Assembly (NCBI RefSeq): GCF_040256395.1
Contig: NZ_CP158299.1
Location: 1,021,501 to 1,085,500, forward strand
Origin: Deinococcus sonorensis KR-87
GTDB lineage: Bacteria; Deinococcota; Deinococci; Deinococcales; Deinococcaceae
Reading direction: 5' to 3'
DNA: 64,000 nt
Part shown: in pieces, positions 42,266-50,161 of the stretch
Position numbering within the stretch: the stretch's first letter is position 1
Layout: every line of letters starts with the position of its first letter
Made by a program: the position numbers and the translations under genes
Notes under the pieces: model-generated
What the model was told of the DNA's origin: nothing
What the model saw: only the letters and a program-made list of their open reading frames with translations
The model's database searches: none

Positions 42266-43486
42266 ATGCAGACGCACCTTGAGCGCATCCGGGCGGCGCT
42301 GGCCGCCACTGATCTGGACGGCTGGTTGATCTACGACTTTCAGGGCCTCAATCCGCACGCCCGCACCCTGCTGGGCCTGCCGGCGGGCGTGCACCTGACC
42401 CGGCGTTTCTTTGTGTGGGTGCCGCGCGAGGGCACGCCCAGCCTGATTCACCACCGCATTGAGGGCGGCACCTGGCGCACGCTGGCGGCCGGGGCGGAGC
42501 TGACCTTCCTGCCGTACAGCGCCCACACCGAGCTGGACGCGCACCTGAAGGCCCTGCTGGACGGCCGGCGGGCCGCGCTGGAGTACAGCCCCGGCGGGGC
42601 GGTGCCGTATGTCAGCCGGGTGGACGCCGGCACCCTGGAGCGGCTGCGGGCGGCGGGCCTGACGCCCGAATCCAGCGCCGACCTGCTGCAGGGCTTCCAG
42701 GTGTGGGACGACGCGGATCTGGAGGCACACCGCCGGGCCGTGGCGGTGCTGATGCAGGCCAAGGACGACGCCTTTCAGCTGATGCACGAGCGGCTGCGGG
42801 CCGGCGCGCCGGTGAGCGAGCTGGAGGTGCAGACACTGATCGAGCGGCAGATCGAGGCGGCGGGCATGCAGAGTGGCCACCCGGCCAACGTGAGCTTCGG
42901 GCGCAACGCCGCCGACCCGCACTACGAGCCGGGCGAGGGCAAGAACGCGGTGCTGGAGCTGGGCCAGTGCGTGCTGATCGACCTGTGGTGCCAGGAGCCG
43001 GGCCGCCCCTACGCCGACGTGACCTGGGTGGGCCACGCGGGCGCACCGGGCGAGGAATACCGGACCGCCTGGACCGCCGTGGCCGGCGCCCGTGACGTGG
43101 GACTGGCGCTGCTCCGGGAGCGCCCGGAGGGCCTGCAGGGCTGGGAGGTGGACCGGGCGGCGCGGGCCGTGATTGATGCGGCCGGGCTGGGCGAGCATTT
43201 CACCCACCGGCTGGGCCACAACCTGGGCGTGCAGATTCACGGCAGCGGGGCCAACCTCGACGACCTGGAGACGCACGACACCCGCACGGTGCTGCCGGGG
43301 CAGGCCGTCACCATCGAGCCGGGCGTGTATCCGATGGAGCGCGGGTACGGCATCCGCAGCGAGATCAATGTGCTGATGACTCCGCAGGGACCGCTGCTGA
43401 CCACCCCGGTGCAGGCCGCGCCGTTCGTGCTGGGCGAGGGCGAGTGGACGGCGGTGCGGGCCGCCGGACTGGGCGAGGCACCCTGA
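42266..43486 (+). CDS. M24-family metallopeptidase (Xaa-Pro aminopeptidase/dipeptidase type)
   Basis: 406 residues with a creatinase-like N-terminal domain (RIRAALAATDLDGWLIYDFQ, TRRFFVWVPREG) and a pita-bread catalytic domain. The five metal ligands are visible: Asp in VLIDLWC, Asp in YADVTWVGHAG, His in THRLGHNLGVQIH, Glu in AVTIEPGVY and Glu in GIRSEINVLM. It probably removes residues before proline or splits X-Pro dipeptides. ATG 42266 is preferred; an upstream start at 42215 has no support. Confidence 0.9.
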   Translation: MQTHLERIRAALAATDLDGWLIYDFQGLNPHARTLLGLPAGVHLTRRFFVWVPREGTPSLIHHRIEGGTWRTLAAGAELTFLPYSAHTELDAHLKALLDGRRAALEYSPGGAVPYVSRVDAGTLERLRAAGLTPESSADLLQGFQVWDDADLEAHRRAVAVLMQAKDDAFQLMHERLRAGAPVSELEVQTLIERQIEAAGMQSGHPANVSFGRNAADPHYEPGEGKNAVLELGQCVLIDLWCQEPGRPYADVTWVGHAGAPGEEYRTAWTAVAGARDVGLALLRERPEGLQGWEVDRAARAVIDAAGLGEHFTHRLGHNLGVQIHGSGANLDDLETHDTRTVLPGQAVTIEPGVYPMERGYGIRSEINVLMTPQGPLLTTPVQAAPFVLGEGEWTAVRAAGLGEAP

Positions 43487-43527
43487 GGTCTCAAGGCTCT
43501 CATAGCCTGGGCAGGCCGGCTTGCGGG

Positions 43528-43533
43528 TAGGCT
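43528..43533 (+). promoter_or_regulatory. -10 box TAGGCT of a leaderless SDR promoter
   Basis: TAGGCT, 6 nt, then ATG 43540. Confidence 0.45.
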
Positions 43534-43539
43534 GAGGCC

Positions 43540-44217
43540 ATGGCGAACTTGAGCGGAACCACCATCATGCTGACCGGGGCCGGCGGGGCGCTGGCCACAG
43601 CCGTGGCGCAGGAGCTCGTGGACGCGGGCGCAGAACTGATTCTGGTGGGGCGCGGCGAGGCCCTCAAGCGGGCCGAGGACCGTTTCCCCGCCACCGAGGT
43701 GCTGGACCTGGACCTCACGGACCCGGCCAGCGCCGAGCAGCTGCGCCGCCACAAGGTGGACGCGCTGGTGCACACGGCCGGGGCCTTCAGCATGCAGGAC
43801 GCGCACAAGGCCACCGAGCAGGACCTGCAGCAGATGATCGGGGCCAACCTGACCACCCTGTTCCACGCGGTGCAGGGGGTGCTGCCGCACATGATCCGGC
43901 AGAAGGAGGGGCTGATCGTGGGCATCAGCGCCGGGCAGGCAGCGCGCATGAGCGGCAAGGGCGCGGCGCTGTACACCGCCAGCAAGGCGGCGGTGGCGGC
44001 CTACCTGCTGAGCGTCCACGACGAGCTGAAGGGCAAAGGCGTGCGTGCCTGCGTGGTGTACCCGATGGGCGCCATTGACACGCCGGCCAACCGCGAGGCG
44101 GGCATGGACTGGGACGACACCATCGACCCGCGCGGGCTGGCCCAGACCATCGCCCACGCCCTGACCCGCCCGGCCCGCGCCCACATCACCGAGCTCAAGG
44201 TCTATCCGGACCATTGA
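43540..44217 (+). CDS. Short-chain dehydrogenase/reductase
   Basis: 225 residues: cofactor motif MLTGAGGALATAVA (TGxxGxx), LVHTAGAF in the NAG position, a serine in IVGISAGQAARMS, and the catalytic YTASK. Classical SDR of unknown substrate. Its stop is directly followed by the GTG of the MFS gene, so the two are probably co-transcribed. Confidence 0.88.
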   Translation: MANLSGTTIMLTGAGGALATAVAQELVDAGAELILVGRGEALKRAEDRFPATEVLDLDLTDPASAEQLRRHKVDALVHTAGAFSMQDAHKATEQDLQQMIGANLTTLFHAVQGVLPHMIRQKEGLIVGISAGQAARMSGKGAALYTASKAAVAAYLLSVHDELKGKGVRACVVYPMGAIDTPANREAGMDWDDTIDPRGLAQTIAHALTRPARAHITELKVYPDH

Positions 44218-45408
44218 GTGACGGCTGAAGCGTCCGGGGCGGCTGCGCCCACGCTGACGCCCCGGCTGGTGGGCGTGATGGCCACCGCCGTGGGCGTGAT
44301 CGTGGCGAGCCTGTACTACGCCCAGCCGCTGCTGGCGGTGCTGGCTCCGGCCTTTCATGCCAGCGGGCGTCAGCTGGGGCTGGTGGTGACACTGACGCAG
44401 CTGGGCTACGCGCTGGGGCTGCTGCTGATTGTGCCGCTGGGCGACGTGCTGGACCGGCGGCGGCTGGTGCTGGGGCTGCTGGCCGCCTCGGTGCTGGCAC
44501 TGCTGGGGGTGGCGCTGGCCCGCAGCTTGGGCGTGTTCATGCTGTTGAGCGTGCTGGTGGGCCTGAGCGCAGTGTCAGCGCAGGTGCTGGTGCCGTTCGC
44601 GGCCACGCTGGCCACCCCGGAGCGCCGGGGCCGGGTGGTGGGCACGGTGATGAGCGGCCTGCTGCTGGGCATCCTGCTGGCCCGCACCGCCTCGGGCCTG
44701 ATTGCCGAGGTGGCCGGCTGGCGCAGCGTGTACCTGCTGGCCGCGCTGGCGGTGGCGGCGCTGGGGCTGGTGCTGGCCCGCGCCCTGCCGCCGGACCGCC
44801 GGCCCCGCGGCCCCCGCTACCCGCAGCTGATGGCCTCGGTGCTGCAGATGACCCGCGAGCCGCTGCTGAGGTGGCGCTCGCTGTACGGGGCGCTGGTGTT
44901 CGCGGCCTTCAGCGTGTTCTGGGCCAGCCTGGCGTTCTTGCTGGCCGGCGCGCCCTACCACTACAGCGAGGGCACCATCGGGCTGTTCGGGCTGCTGGGG
45001 GCTGCCGGGGCACTGGCCGCCAGCCTGGCAGGCCGGATGGCGGACCGGGGGGGCGCGCGGCGCAGCACGCTGGCCTTCGGGCTGCTGATCCTGCTGGCCT
45101 TCGGGCTGATGCTGCGCGGCACCAGCCTGCCGCTGCTGGTGCTGGGCATCCTGGCGCTGGATTTCGGGGTGCAGGGGCTGCACGTCACCAACCAGAGCGA
45201 GGTCTACCGGCTGCCGGGCGAGGCGCGCAGCCGCATCACCACCGTGTACCTCACCAGCTACTTCCTGGGCGGCGTGGTGGGTTCCGGGCTGGCGGCCGTG
45301 CTGTACACGGCCGGCGGCTGGACGGCTGTGATGCGGGCGGGGATGACGCTGGGCGGCCTGATCGTGCTGGTGTGGCTGCTGGAAAGGCGCGCTCAGCCGC
45401 GGGTGTAG
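44218..45408 (+). CDS. MFS transporter
   Basis: 396 residues with 12 predicted membrane segments. The motif-A loop PLGDVLDRRRLVLG follows segment 2, and a second loop MADRGGARRSTLAFG lies in the C-half; the latter half contains YHYSEGTIGLFGLLG. It resembles the YgaY/YcaD-type efflux carriers; the substrate is not predictable. The GTG start immediately follows the SDR stop. Its last 16 nt overlap the dacB end in opposite orientation. Confidence 0.88.
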   Translation: MTAEASGAAAPTLTPRLVGVMATAVGVIVASLYYAQPLLAVLAPAFHASGRQLGLVVTLTQLGYALGLLLIVPLGDVLDRRRLVLGLLAASVLALLGVALARSLGVFMLLSVLVGLSAVSAQVLVPFAATLATPERRGRVVGTVMSGLLLGILLARTASGLIAEVAGWRSVYLLAALAVAALGLVLARALPPDRRPRGPRYPQLMASVLQMTREPLLRWRSLYGALVFAAFSVFWASLAFLLAGAPYHYSEGTIGLFGLLGAAGALAASLAGRMADRGGARRSTLAFGLLILLAFGLMLRGTSLPLLVLGILALDFGVQGLHVTNQSEVYRLPGEARSRITTVYLTSYFLGGVVGSGLAAVLYTAGGWTAVMRAGMTLGGLIVLVWLLERRAQPRV

Positions 45409-46697
45409 AGCAGCGTCACGATGCGGTCCTGCAGCTGGCGCAGGCTCTGGCCATACCCGGCGTACTGGTCCATCAGGATGCTGAAGATCAGCACCCGGCC
45501 GCTGCGGGTGGTGACGTACCCCGACAGGCTGGAGGCCCCCACCAGCGTGCCGGTCTTGGCCCGCACGTCCAGCCCCGGCAGCCGGGCGGCCAGTGTGCCG
45601 CCCTCCAGGGTGGCCTGCTCGGTGGCGGTGCCGGTGCCGGCCTGCGGCAGGCTCTCGATCAGCAGGTTGGCGCGCTGCCGGAATGCCGCTTCCGGCGCCA
45701 GCTCGGTGCCGAGCGGATGGCGGTAGATGCCCAGCAGCAGCTGTGAGACCGCGGCGGCGGTCAGGCGGTCCTGCTCCGACAGCCCGGAAGCGTCGTGAAT
45801 CTGTAGGGCGGCGGTGTTGACGCCCAGCCGCGCCAGGATGGCGGCCTGCAGCGTCCGGGCCTGCGCCAGGGTGGAGGGCCGCCAGCTGGGCGTGTGTTCG
45901 TCCACGCCGCTGCGGGCGTACAGCTGCTCGGCCCAGCGGTTGTCGCTGCGCTTGAGGGTCAGGCGCACCAGCGCGGTCAGCGGCAGCGAGCGGGTGGTGG
46001 CCACCCCCTGCTCGGCCCCGGCCCGCCCTAGCCGCACCCCGCCCGTCACCTGCACGCCGGCCCGCTGCAGTTCGCGCCGGAACAAAGCCCCGGCCCGCAG
46101 CAGCGCCGCCGTGGGGGTGGGGTCCGGGCGGGCGTCCTCGCCCTCGTCCAGCGGCAGGGCGCTGACCGCCGTTTCGGCGTCCGGCAGCGGCCAGCCGTCC
46201 GGCGCGATCATGTGGCCGTCCACCTGCACGTTGCCCACCTGCAGGATGCCGCGTGCCCGCACCTGCCGCGCCAGCCCGGCCAGCGAGTGTTCCCCGTCCG
46301 AGACGCGCAGCGAGGGGTCCCCGATGCCGCTGAGCGTCAGGTGGTTCACGGCCGCGCCCGGGTTGCTGCGCGTGACGCCGGTGCTGAACCAGTAGTCCGG
46401 GCCCAGGCGGTACAGCGCAGCGGTCATGCTCAGCAGCTTCATGTTGGAGGCGGGGGTGATGGGCGTTTCGGCCTGTCGGCGGTACAGCGCCGCGCCGCTG
46501 GCGGCGTCCAGCACCACCATCCCGCTGTGGACTGGCAGGGCGCGCCCGGACGGGCCCGGGGCGCCCGCTGCCAGCAGCTGATCCAACTGGGCCTGCAGGG
46601 CGGTGGGCCGGGCCGGGGCAGCAGGCGGGGCGGTCTGCGCCACCGGGACGGTGAACGCGGCCAGCAACAACAGACTCAGCAGGGGGGCGCGCGGCAT
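45393..46697 (-). CDS. dacB: D-alanyl-D-alanine carboxypeptidase/endopeptidase (PBP4/DacB, class C)
   Basis: 434 residues. A signal peptide (LLSLLLLAAFTVPVAQTA) sends it to the periplasm. Penicillin-binding motifs: SNMK (Ser84, Lys87), SDN in LKRSDNRWAEQ, and KTG in VRAKTGTLVGASSLSGY. The long insert between the first two motifs is the class C hallmark. It trims peptidoglycan peptides or cross-links. Tiny-RNA unit C lies 14 nt before its start on the same strand, and GGAAG/GGGG-like sequence rather than a strong Shine-Dalgarno precedes the ATG. Confidence 0.92.
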   Translation of the reverse strand: MPRAPLLSLLLLAAFTVPVAQTAPPAAPARPTALQAQLDQLLAAGAPGPSGRALPVHSGMVVLDAASGAALYRRQAETPITPASNMKLLSMTAALYRLGPDYWFSTGVTRSNPGAAVNHLTLSGIGDPSLRVSDGEHSLAGLARQVRARGILQVGNVQVDGHMIAPDGWPLPDAETAVSALPLDEGEDARPDPTPTAALLRAGALFRRELQRAGVQVTGGVRLGRAGAEQGVATTRSLPLTALVRLTLKRSDNRWAEQLYARSGVDEHTPSWRPSTLAQARTLQAAILARLGVNTAALQIHDASGLSEQDRLTAAAVSQLLLGIYRHPLGTELAPEAAFRQRANLLIESLPQAGTGTATEQATLEGGTLAARLPGLDVRAKTGTLVGASSLSGYVTTRSGRVLIFSILMDQYAGYGQSLRQLQDRIVTLLYTRG

Positions 46698-46711
46698 AGG
46701 GAAGGGGAAAC

Positions 46712-46739
46712 AAAAAACCCGTCCTCTTCGGACGGTGAT
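46712..46739 (-). ncRNA. Predicted tiny terminator RNA, unit C
   Basis: Predicted transcript of about 28 nt: AUCA, then stem CCGUCC/GGACGG with loop GAAGA, then G and U6. The start (46739, an A) is the 7th nucleotide after TAGACT. It lies between the cspA terminator and dacB, on their strand, so it might also attenuate dacB. Confidence 0.5.
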
Positions 46740-46745
46740 AAAAAC

Positions 46746-46774
46746 AGTCTAGCGGGGTATGCAGCGGCTGTCAA
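46746..46774 (-). promoter_or_regulatory. Promoter of tiny-RNA unit C
   Basis: TTGACA (46774-46769), 17 nt, TAGACT (46751-46746), with TGCATACCCCGC in the spacer and TGCATA again upstream of the -35 box, 19 bp away. Confidence 0.85.
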
Positions 46775-46803
46775 GCTATGCAGCCGGCTGCGGGATCACG
46801 CCA

Positions 46804-46829
46804 CAAAAAAAAGGAGGCCGAAGCCTCCT
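46804..46829 (-). terminator. Intrinsic terminator of the cold-shock gene
   Basis: Stem AGGAGGC/GCCTCCT with a UUCG loop on the - strand, followed by a run of T. Confidence 0.93.
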
Positions 46830-46846
46830 GGAATGTGTTGGGCCGA

Positions 46847-47113
46847 TTACCAGCGGCTGTTGCTGCCGCCGCCGCTCCGCTGGAAGCGGTCGCCTTCCGG
46901 AGCAGCCTTGGTCACCACGATGTTCGCGGCCTGGGGGCCACGGCCATTCTTGCCGGGTTCCATGTCGAACTCGACCTCGTCACCCTCGTTCAGCTTACGG
47001 AAGCCCGTCGCCTTGATGGCGCTGTAGTGGGCGAAGACGTCAGGCTGACCCTCGCACTCGATGAACCCGAAGCCCTTTTCCGCGTTGAACCACTTTACTC
47101 GTCCTGCTGGCAT
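46847..47113 (-). CDS. cspA: Cold-shock domain protein
   Basis: 88 residues: [20 protein letters not shown] with RNP1 KGFGFI, RNP2 in DVFAHYSAI, a five-strand OB fold over about 1-68, and a short Ser/Gly-rich tail [16 protein letters not shown]. It binds single-stranded nucleic acid as an RNA chaperone. AGAGGAG lies about 6 nt before the ATG. The tail is longer than the usual 66-70-residue CspA. A long 5' leader is likely because no promoter is seen close to the start. Confidence 0.95.
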   Translation of the reverse strand: MPAGRVKWFNAEKGFGFIECEGQPDVFAHYSAIKATGFRKLNEGDEVEFDMEPGKNGRGPQAANIVVTKAAPEGDRFQRSGGGSNSRW

Positions 47114-47544
47114 ACTTTACTCCTCTGTCCCAACCCTTGTTTCGCACCTGTATTGACCAGGAATGCGACCCTCTTGCTGACTTGGAACCGAAGCTCAGTT
47201 TGGCGGGAACCTCACGCGCGAATTGTGATGTGGGAACATTAGAGCAGCGTGTGATGGGGGTGACGACGGTTCCGTTCGGCCACACCGCACTGCAAGCGGT
47301 TCAGGCCGCCCAGGACGCCCGGCAGGACCAGCGGCCTCGCACGCGCCGGACCTTGGCCATTGGGGTGGCAGAGCGGCAGATCTGGGGGTGCGGAGTCCGG
47401 TTTTCAGGCCGGGTTCAGGAGTCAGTTCACCCTGCCGCCGGGCCGAAACCGGGCCGTTCGGCTTCTTCCCAAAGCCGGGCTGCATTCTGAACACCGTCGG
47501 GCCGGGATTCACTGTGTTCATCCGCCGCACACGGACAATGGGGC
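47114..47544. other. Gap holding the probable long 5' leader of the cold-shock gene
   Basis: 431 bp without a supported gene. A TAATGT at 47241-47236 on the - strand could be the csp -10 box, giving a leader of about 115 nt as in thermosensor-type csp leaders, but the -35 match is weak. GACAAT lies 5 nt before the CheB-like start at 47545. Confidence 0.35.
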
Positions 47545-48582
47545 ATGCCATCTGTCCCAGTCATCGTGATCGGCGGGTCCGCCGGCGCCCTTGATCCACT
47601 GCGCCAAATCGTGTCCCAGCTTCCGGGTGATCTGCCGGCGGCCGTTCTGGTGGTCATCCACCTTTCTCCGGACTATCCGAGCCAGCTGCCGGCCATCCTC
47701 AGCCGCAGCGGTTCGCTGCCGGTGCAGCACGCCCAGCATCAGGCGCTGCTGAGCCCCGGGCACATCTATGTGGCGCCGCCGGACCATCACGTGCTGGTGG
47801 CCCACGACCGCCTGCACCTGTCGCGCGGCCCGAAGGAAAACCGCTCGCGGCCCAGCATCGACGTGCTGTTCCGTTCGGCCGCCTACACGCACGGGGCCGG
47901 TACCATCGGCGTGCTGCTGAGCGGCATGATGGACGACGGCACCTCCGGCATGTGGACCATCCGGCAGCTGGGGGGGCGCACCGTGGTGCAGAACCCGGAG
48001 GACGCGCTGTACGGCAGCATGCCGCTCAGCGCTGTGCAGCACGTGGCGGTGGACCAGATTCTGCCGGCGCACGCCATCGCGCCGGCGCTGACGCGCCTGC
48101 TGGACGAACTCGGGCCCGTGGCGGAGGAGCCGAACATGAGTGACGAGGAATGGCGGCGGCTGGAAGTGGAAGTCGGGATTGCCAGCGAGGACAACGCCTT
48201 CAATTCGGGCATGCTGAACCACGGTTCGCTGTCCACCTTCACCTGCCCCGAGTGTCACGGGGTACTGGTGCAGATCCGGGAGGGCCGGATCATGCGCTTC
48301 CGCTGCCACACCGGACATGCCTACACCGCCGATACGCTGCTGAGCGAACTGCGCGGCTCGGTGGAGGGGTACCTGTGGCAGGCGGCCCGGACGCTGGACG
48401 AGGACGTGATGCTGCTGGAGCACCTGAGCAAGCACGCCGATGAGGCCGATCAGACGGAACTGGCCGCCGCCTACCGCCAGGAGGCGCAGGTGGCCCGGGC
48501 GCGTGGACGGCGCATGCGCCAGGAGGCGCTGCAGGCCGGGGAGGACAAGGCGCTGCCGGTGGAGACACCGCCGGGTCCCTGA
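47545..48582 (+). CDS. CheB-type methylesterase-like protein without receiver domain
   Basis: 345 residues. Residues 1-190 form a CheB catalytic domain: nucleophile Ser in IGGSAGALDPL (Ser12), VVIHLSPDYPSQLP (His39), and the Asp in LLSGMMDDGTSGM. No N-terminal receiver domain is present. The C-terminal region has Cys/His pairs, FTCPECHGVLVQI and RFRCHTGHAYTADTL, as in stand-alone CheB-like proteins, then a helical end. It would act in a sensory pathway, possibly with the histidine kinase and CheB-CheR protein next to it. No flagellar or MCP gene is in view. Confidence 0.86.
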   Translation: MPSVPVIVIGGSAGALDPLRQIVSQLPGDLPAAVLVVIHLSPDYPSQLPAILSRSGSLPVQHAQHQALLSPGHIYVAPPDHHVLVAHDRLHLSRGPKENRSRPSIDVLFRSAAYTHGAGTIGVLLSGMMDDGTSGMWTIRQLGGRTVVQNPEDALYGSMPLSAVQHVAVDQILPAHAIAPALTRLLDELGPVAEEPNMSDEEWRRLEVEVGIASEDNAFNSGMLNHGSLSTFTCPECHGVLVQIREGRIMRFRCHTGHAYTADTLLSELRGSVEGYLWQAARTLDEDVMLLEHLSKHADEADQTELAAAYRQEAQVARARGRRMRQEALQAGEDKALPVETPPGP

Positions 48583-48603
48583 GCGGGTGCGGCGGGCCTC
48601 AGG

Positions 48604-49896
48604 TCAGTCCAGCACCGACGGTTCCTTGGGCCACGCCACGTACACGGTGGCGCCGCTGCCGGCCTTGCCCTCGCCCCACACCCGCGCCCCGAAACGCAGG
48701 CTGACCCGGCGGACGATGGCCAGGCCCATGCCGGTGCCGGGGAATTCCGACTCGGGGTGCAGGCGCTTGAACACCTGAAACAGCTTGTCCTTGTGGCGGT
48801 TGTTGAAGCCCACCCCGTTGTCCTCGAAGCGCAGGATCCACTCGGAGGCGGTTTCCTCCGCGCTGACATGAATCTGGGCCCGCTCGCGCGGCGTCGTGAA
48901 CTTGAGTGCGTTCTCCAGCACCTTCAGGAACACCAGCCGCAGCGCGCTGAGGTCGCCGGAAATGGTGGGCAGCTGTCCGCTGGTGAGCTGCACCGTGCGC
49001 CCGGCCATGCGCGGTTCCAGCTCACGGCGCACCTCGCCGAACACCCGGTTCAGGTCCAGCGGCGCGACCCGGGCGCGGCCCTGGCTGGACTGGATGTACT
49101 CCAGCAGGGCGGCGGTGAGCGCCTCCATGCGGTCCACCGACTGCACCACATGGTCGAAGTGTTCGCGTTCCAGGCCCGAGACGGTCGTGGTGTCCTGCCG
49201 CAGCATCTGGGCGAAGGTGGCGACCCGGCGCAGCGGCCACACCAGGTTCTCGGCCACCGCCAGCGCCACGGTCCGCAGTTCGTCGCCGAGTTCGCGGATC
49301 TTGGCGGTGCGCTCCTCGATGCGGTTCTCCAGCGTCTCGTTCAGGCGCAGCAGTTCGTCCTGGGCGGCCTTCTGCTGGCTGATGTCGGTGATGGACAGCA
49401 GCGAGCCGCCGCCCGGGTGCAGCCGGCCTTCCAGGCGCACCGGAAACACGCTGCCGTCCTGGCGCTGCATGCTCAGCTCGGCCACCACGCCATCCTCGCT
49501 GGTCAGCAGGCGCGGCAGCACCAGCGCCAGATGCGTGCGCGACTCGGGCGCGGTGAACTGCGTGAGGCGCCGGCCCACCAGCTGGGTGCGGCGCACGCCC
49601 AGCAGATTGATGGCCCGGGCGTTCGCCTGCGTCACGTTGCTCTGCACGTCCAGGCTGATGTACCCGACCGGGGCGAATTCGTAGAGCATCATGGCGCGGT
49701 CGCGCGCCTGCTCCAGTTCCAGCACCGTCTCGCGCAACGTGTCGTTCTGCAGCTGCAGCTCGATCTGGTGCACGGAAAGTTCGTGCCGCAGGACCTCCGG
49801 AGTGTCGGGCAGCGTGCCTTCTCCGCCCTGCTGCAACGTCCGTTCGGCGGCGTCGCGCAGGTTGTTCAGGTGCTGCTGATTGTCCTGATCACTCAT
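48604..49896 (-). CDS. PAS-domain histidine-kinase-like protein lacking the usual phospho-acceptor His
   Basis: 430 residues. Helical start (to about 70), PAS domain about 70-180 (YEFAPVGYISLDVQSNVTQA; SLLSITDISQQKAAQDE), coiled coil about 180-205, a HisKA-like helix about 210-270, and an HATPase domain with N box LENALKFTTP, G1 DNGVGFNNRHKDKLFQVFKR and G2 GTGMGLAIV. Where HisKA has SHDLRxPL this protein has AENLVWPLRRV, so the His is replaced by Glu. It may be an ATP-binding pseudokinase. GAGGG lies 5 nt before ATG 49896. It is convergent with the CheB-like gene and divergent from the CheB-CheR gene. Confidence 0.82.
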   Translation of the reverse strand: MSDQDNQQHLNNLRDAAERTLQQGGEGTLPDTPEVLRHELSVHQIELQLQNDTLRETVLELEQARDRAMMLYEFAPVGYISLDVQSNVTQANARAINLLGVRRTQLVGRRLTQFTAPESRTHLALVLPRLLTSEDGVVAELSMQRQDGSVFPVRLEGRLHPGGGSLLSITDISQQKAAQDELLRLNETLENRIEERTAKIRELGDELRTVALAVAENLVWPLRRVATFAQMLRQDTTTVSGLEREHFDHVVQSVDRMEALTAALLEYIQSSQGRARVAPLDLNRVFGEVRRELEPRMAGRTVQLTSGQLPTISGDLSALRLVFLKVLENALKFTTPRERAQIHVSAEETASEWILRFEDNGVGFNNRHKDKLFQVFKRLHPESEFPGTGMGLAIVRRVSLRFGARVWGEGKAGSGATVYVAWPKEPSVLD

Positions 49897-50161
49897 AAGT
49901 TCCCTCGGCACACTTGGGGCTGGGCTGGCGGTTCAGCGTGAGCTTGCTGGCAAGTGGCCGGAGTGTACCAGATCACAGGAAAGGAAAATGCCGTTCCTTT
50001 GCTTAGACATGCCGGCCCGGGGCGGTTGTCTGAACACTGTTCCCTGGGTGCGCTGCCTGGAGCCGGGCGCTGCTCACCCGGCAGCGCTACAGTACAGGAG
50101 CGCGCATGGTTGCGCGGAGCGGCCCCCGACTCCGGTCAGGCCCCGCCCTCAAAGGAGCCAG

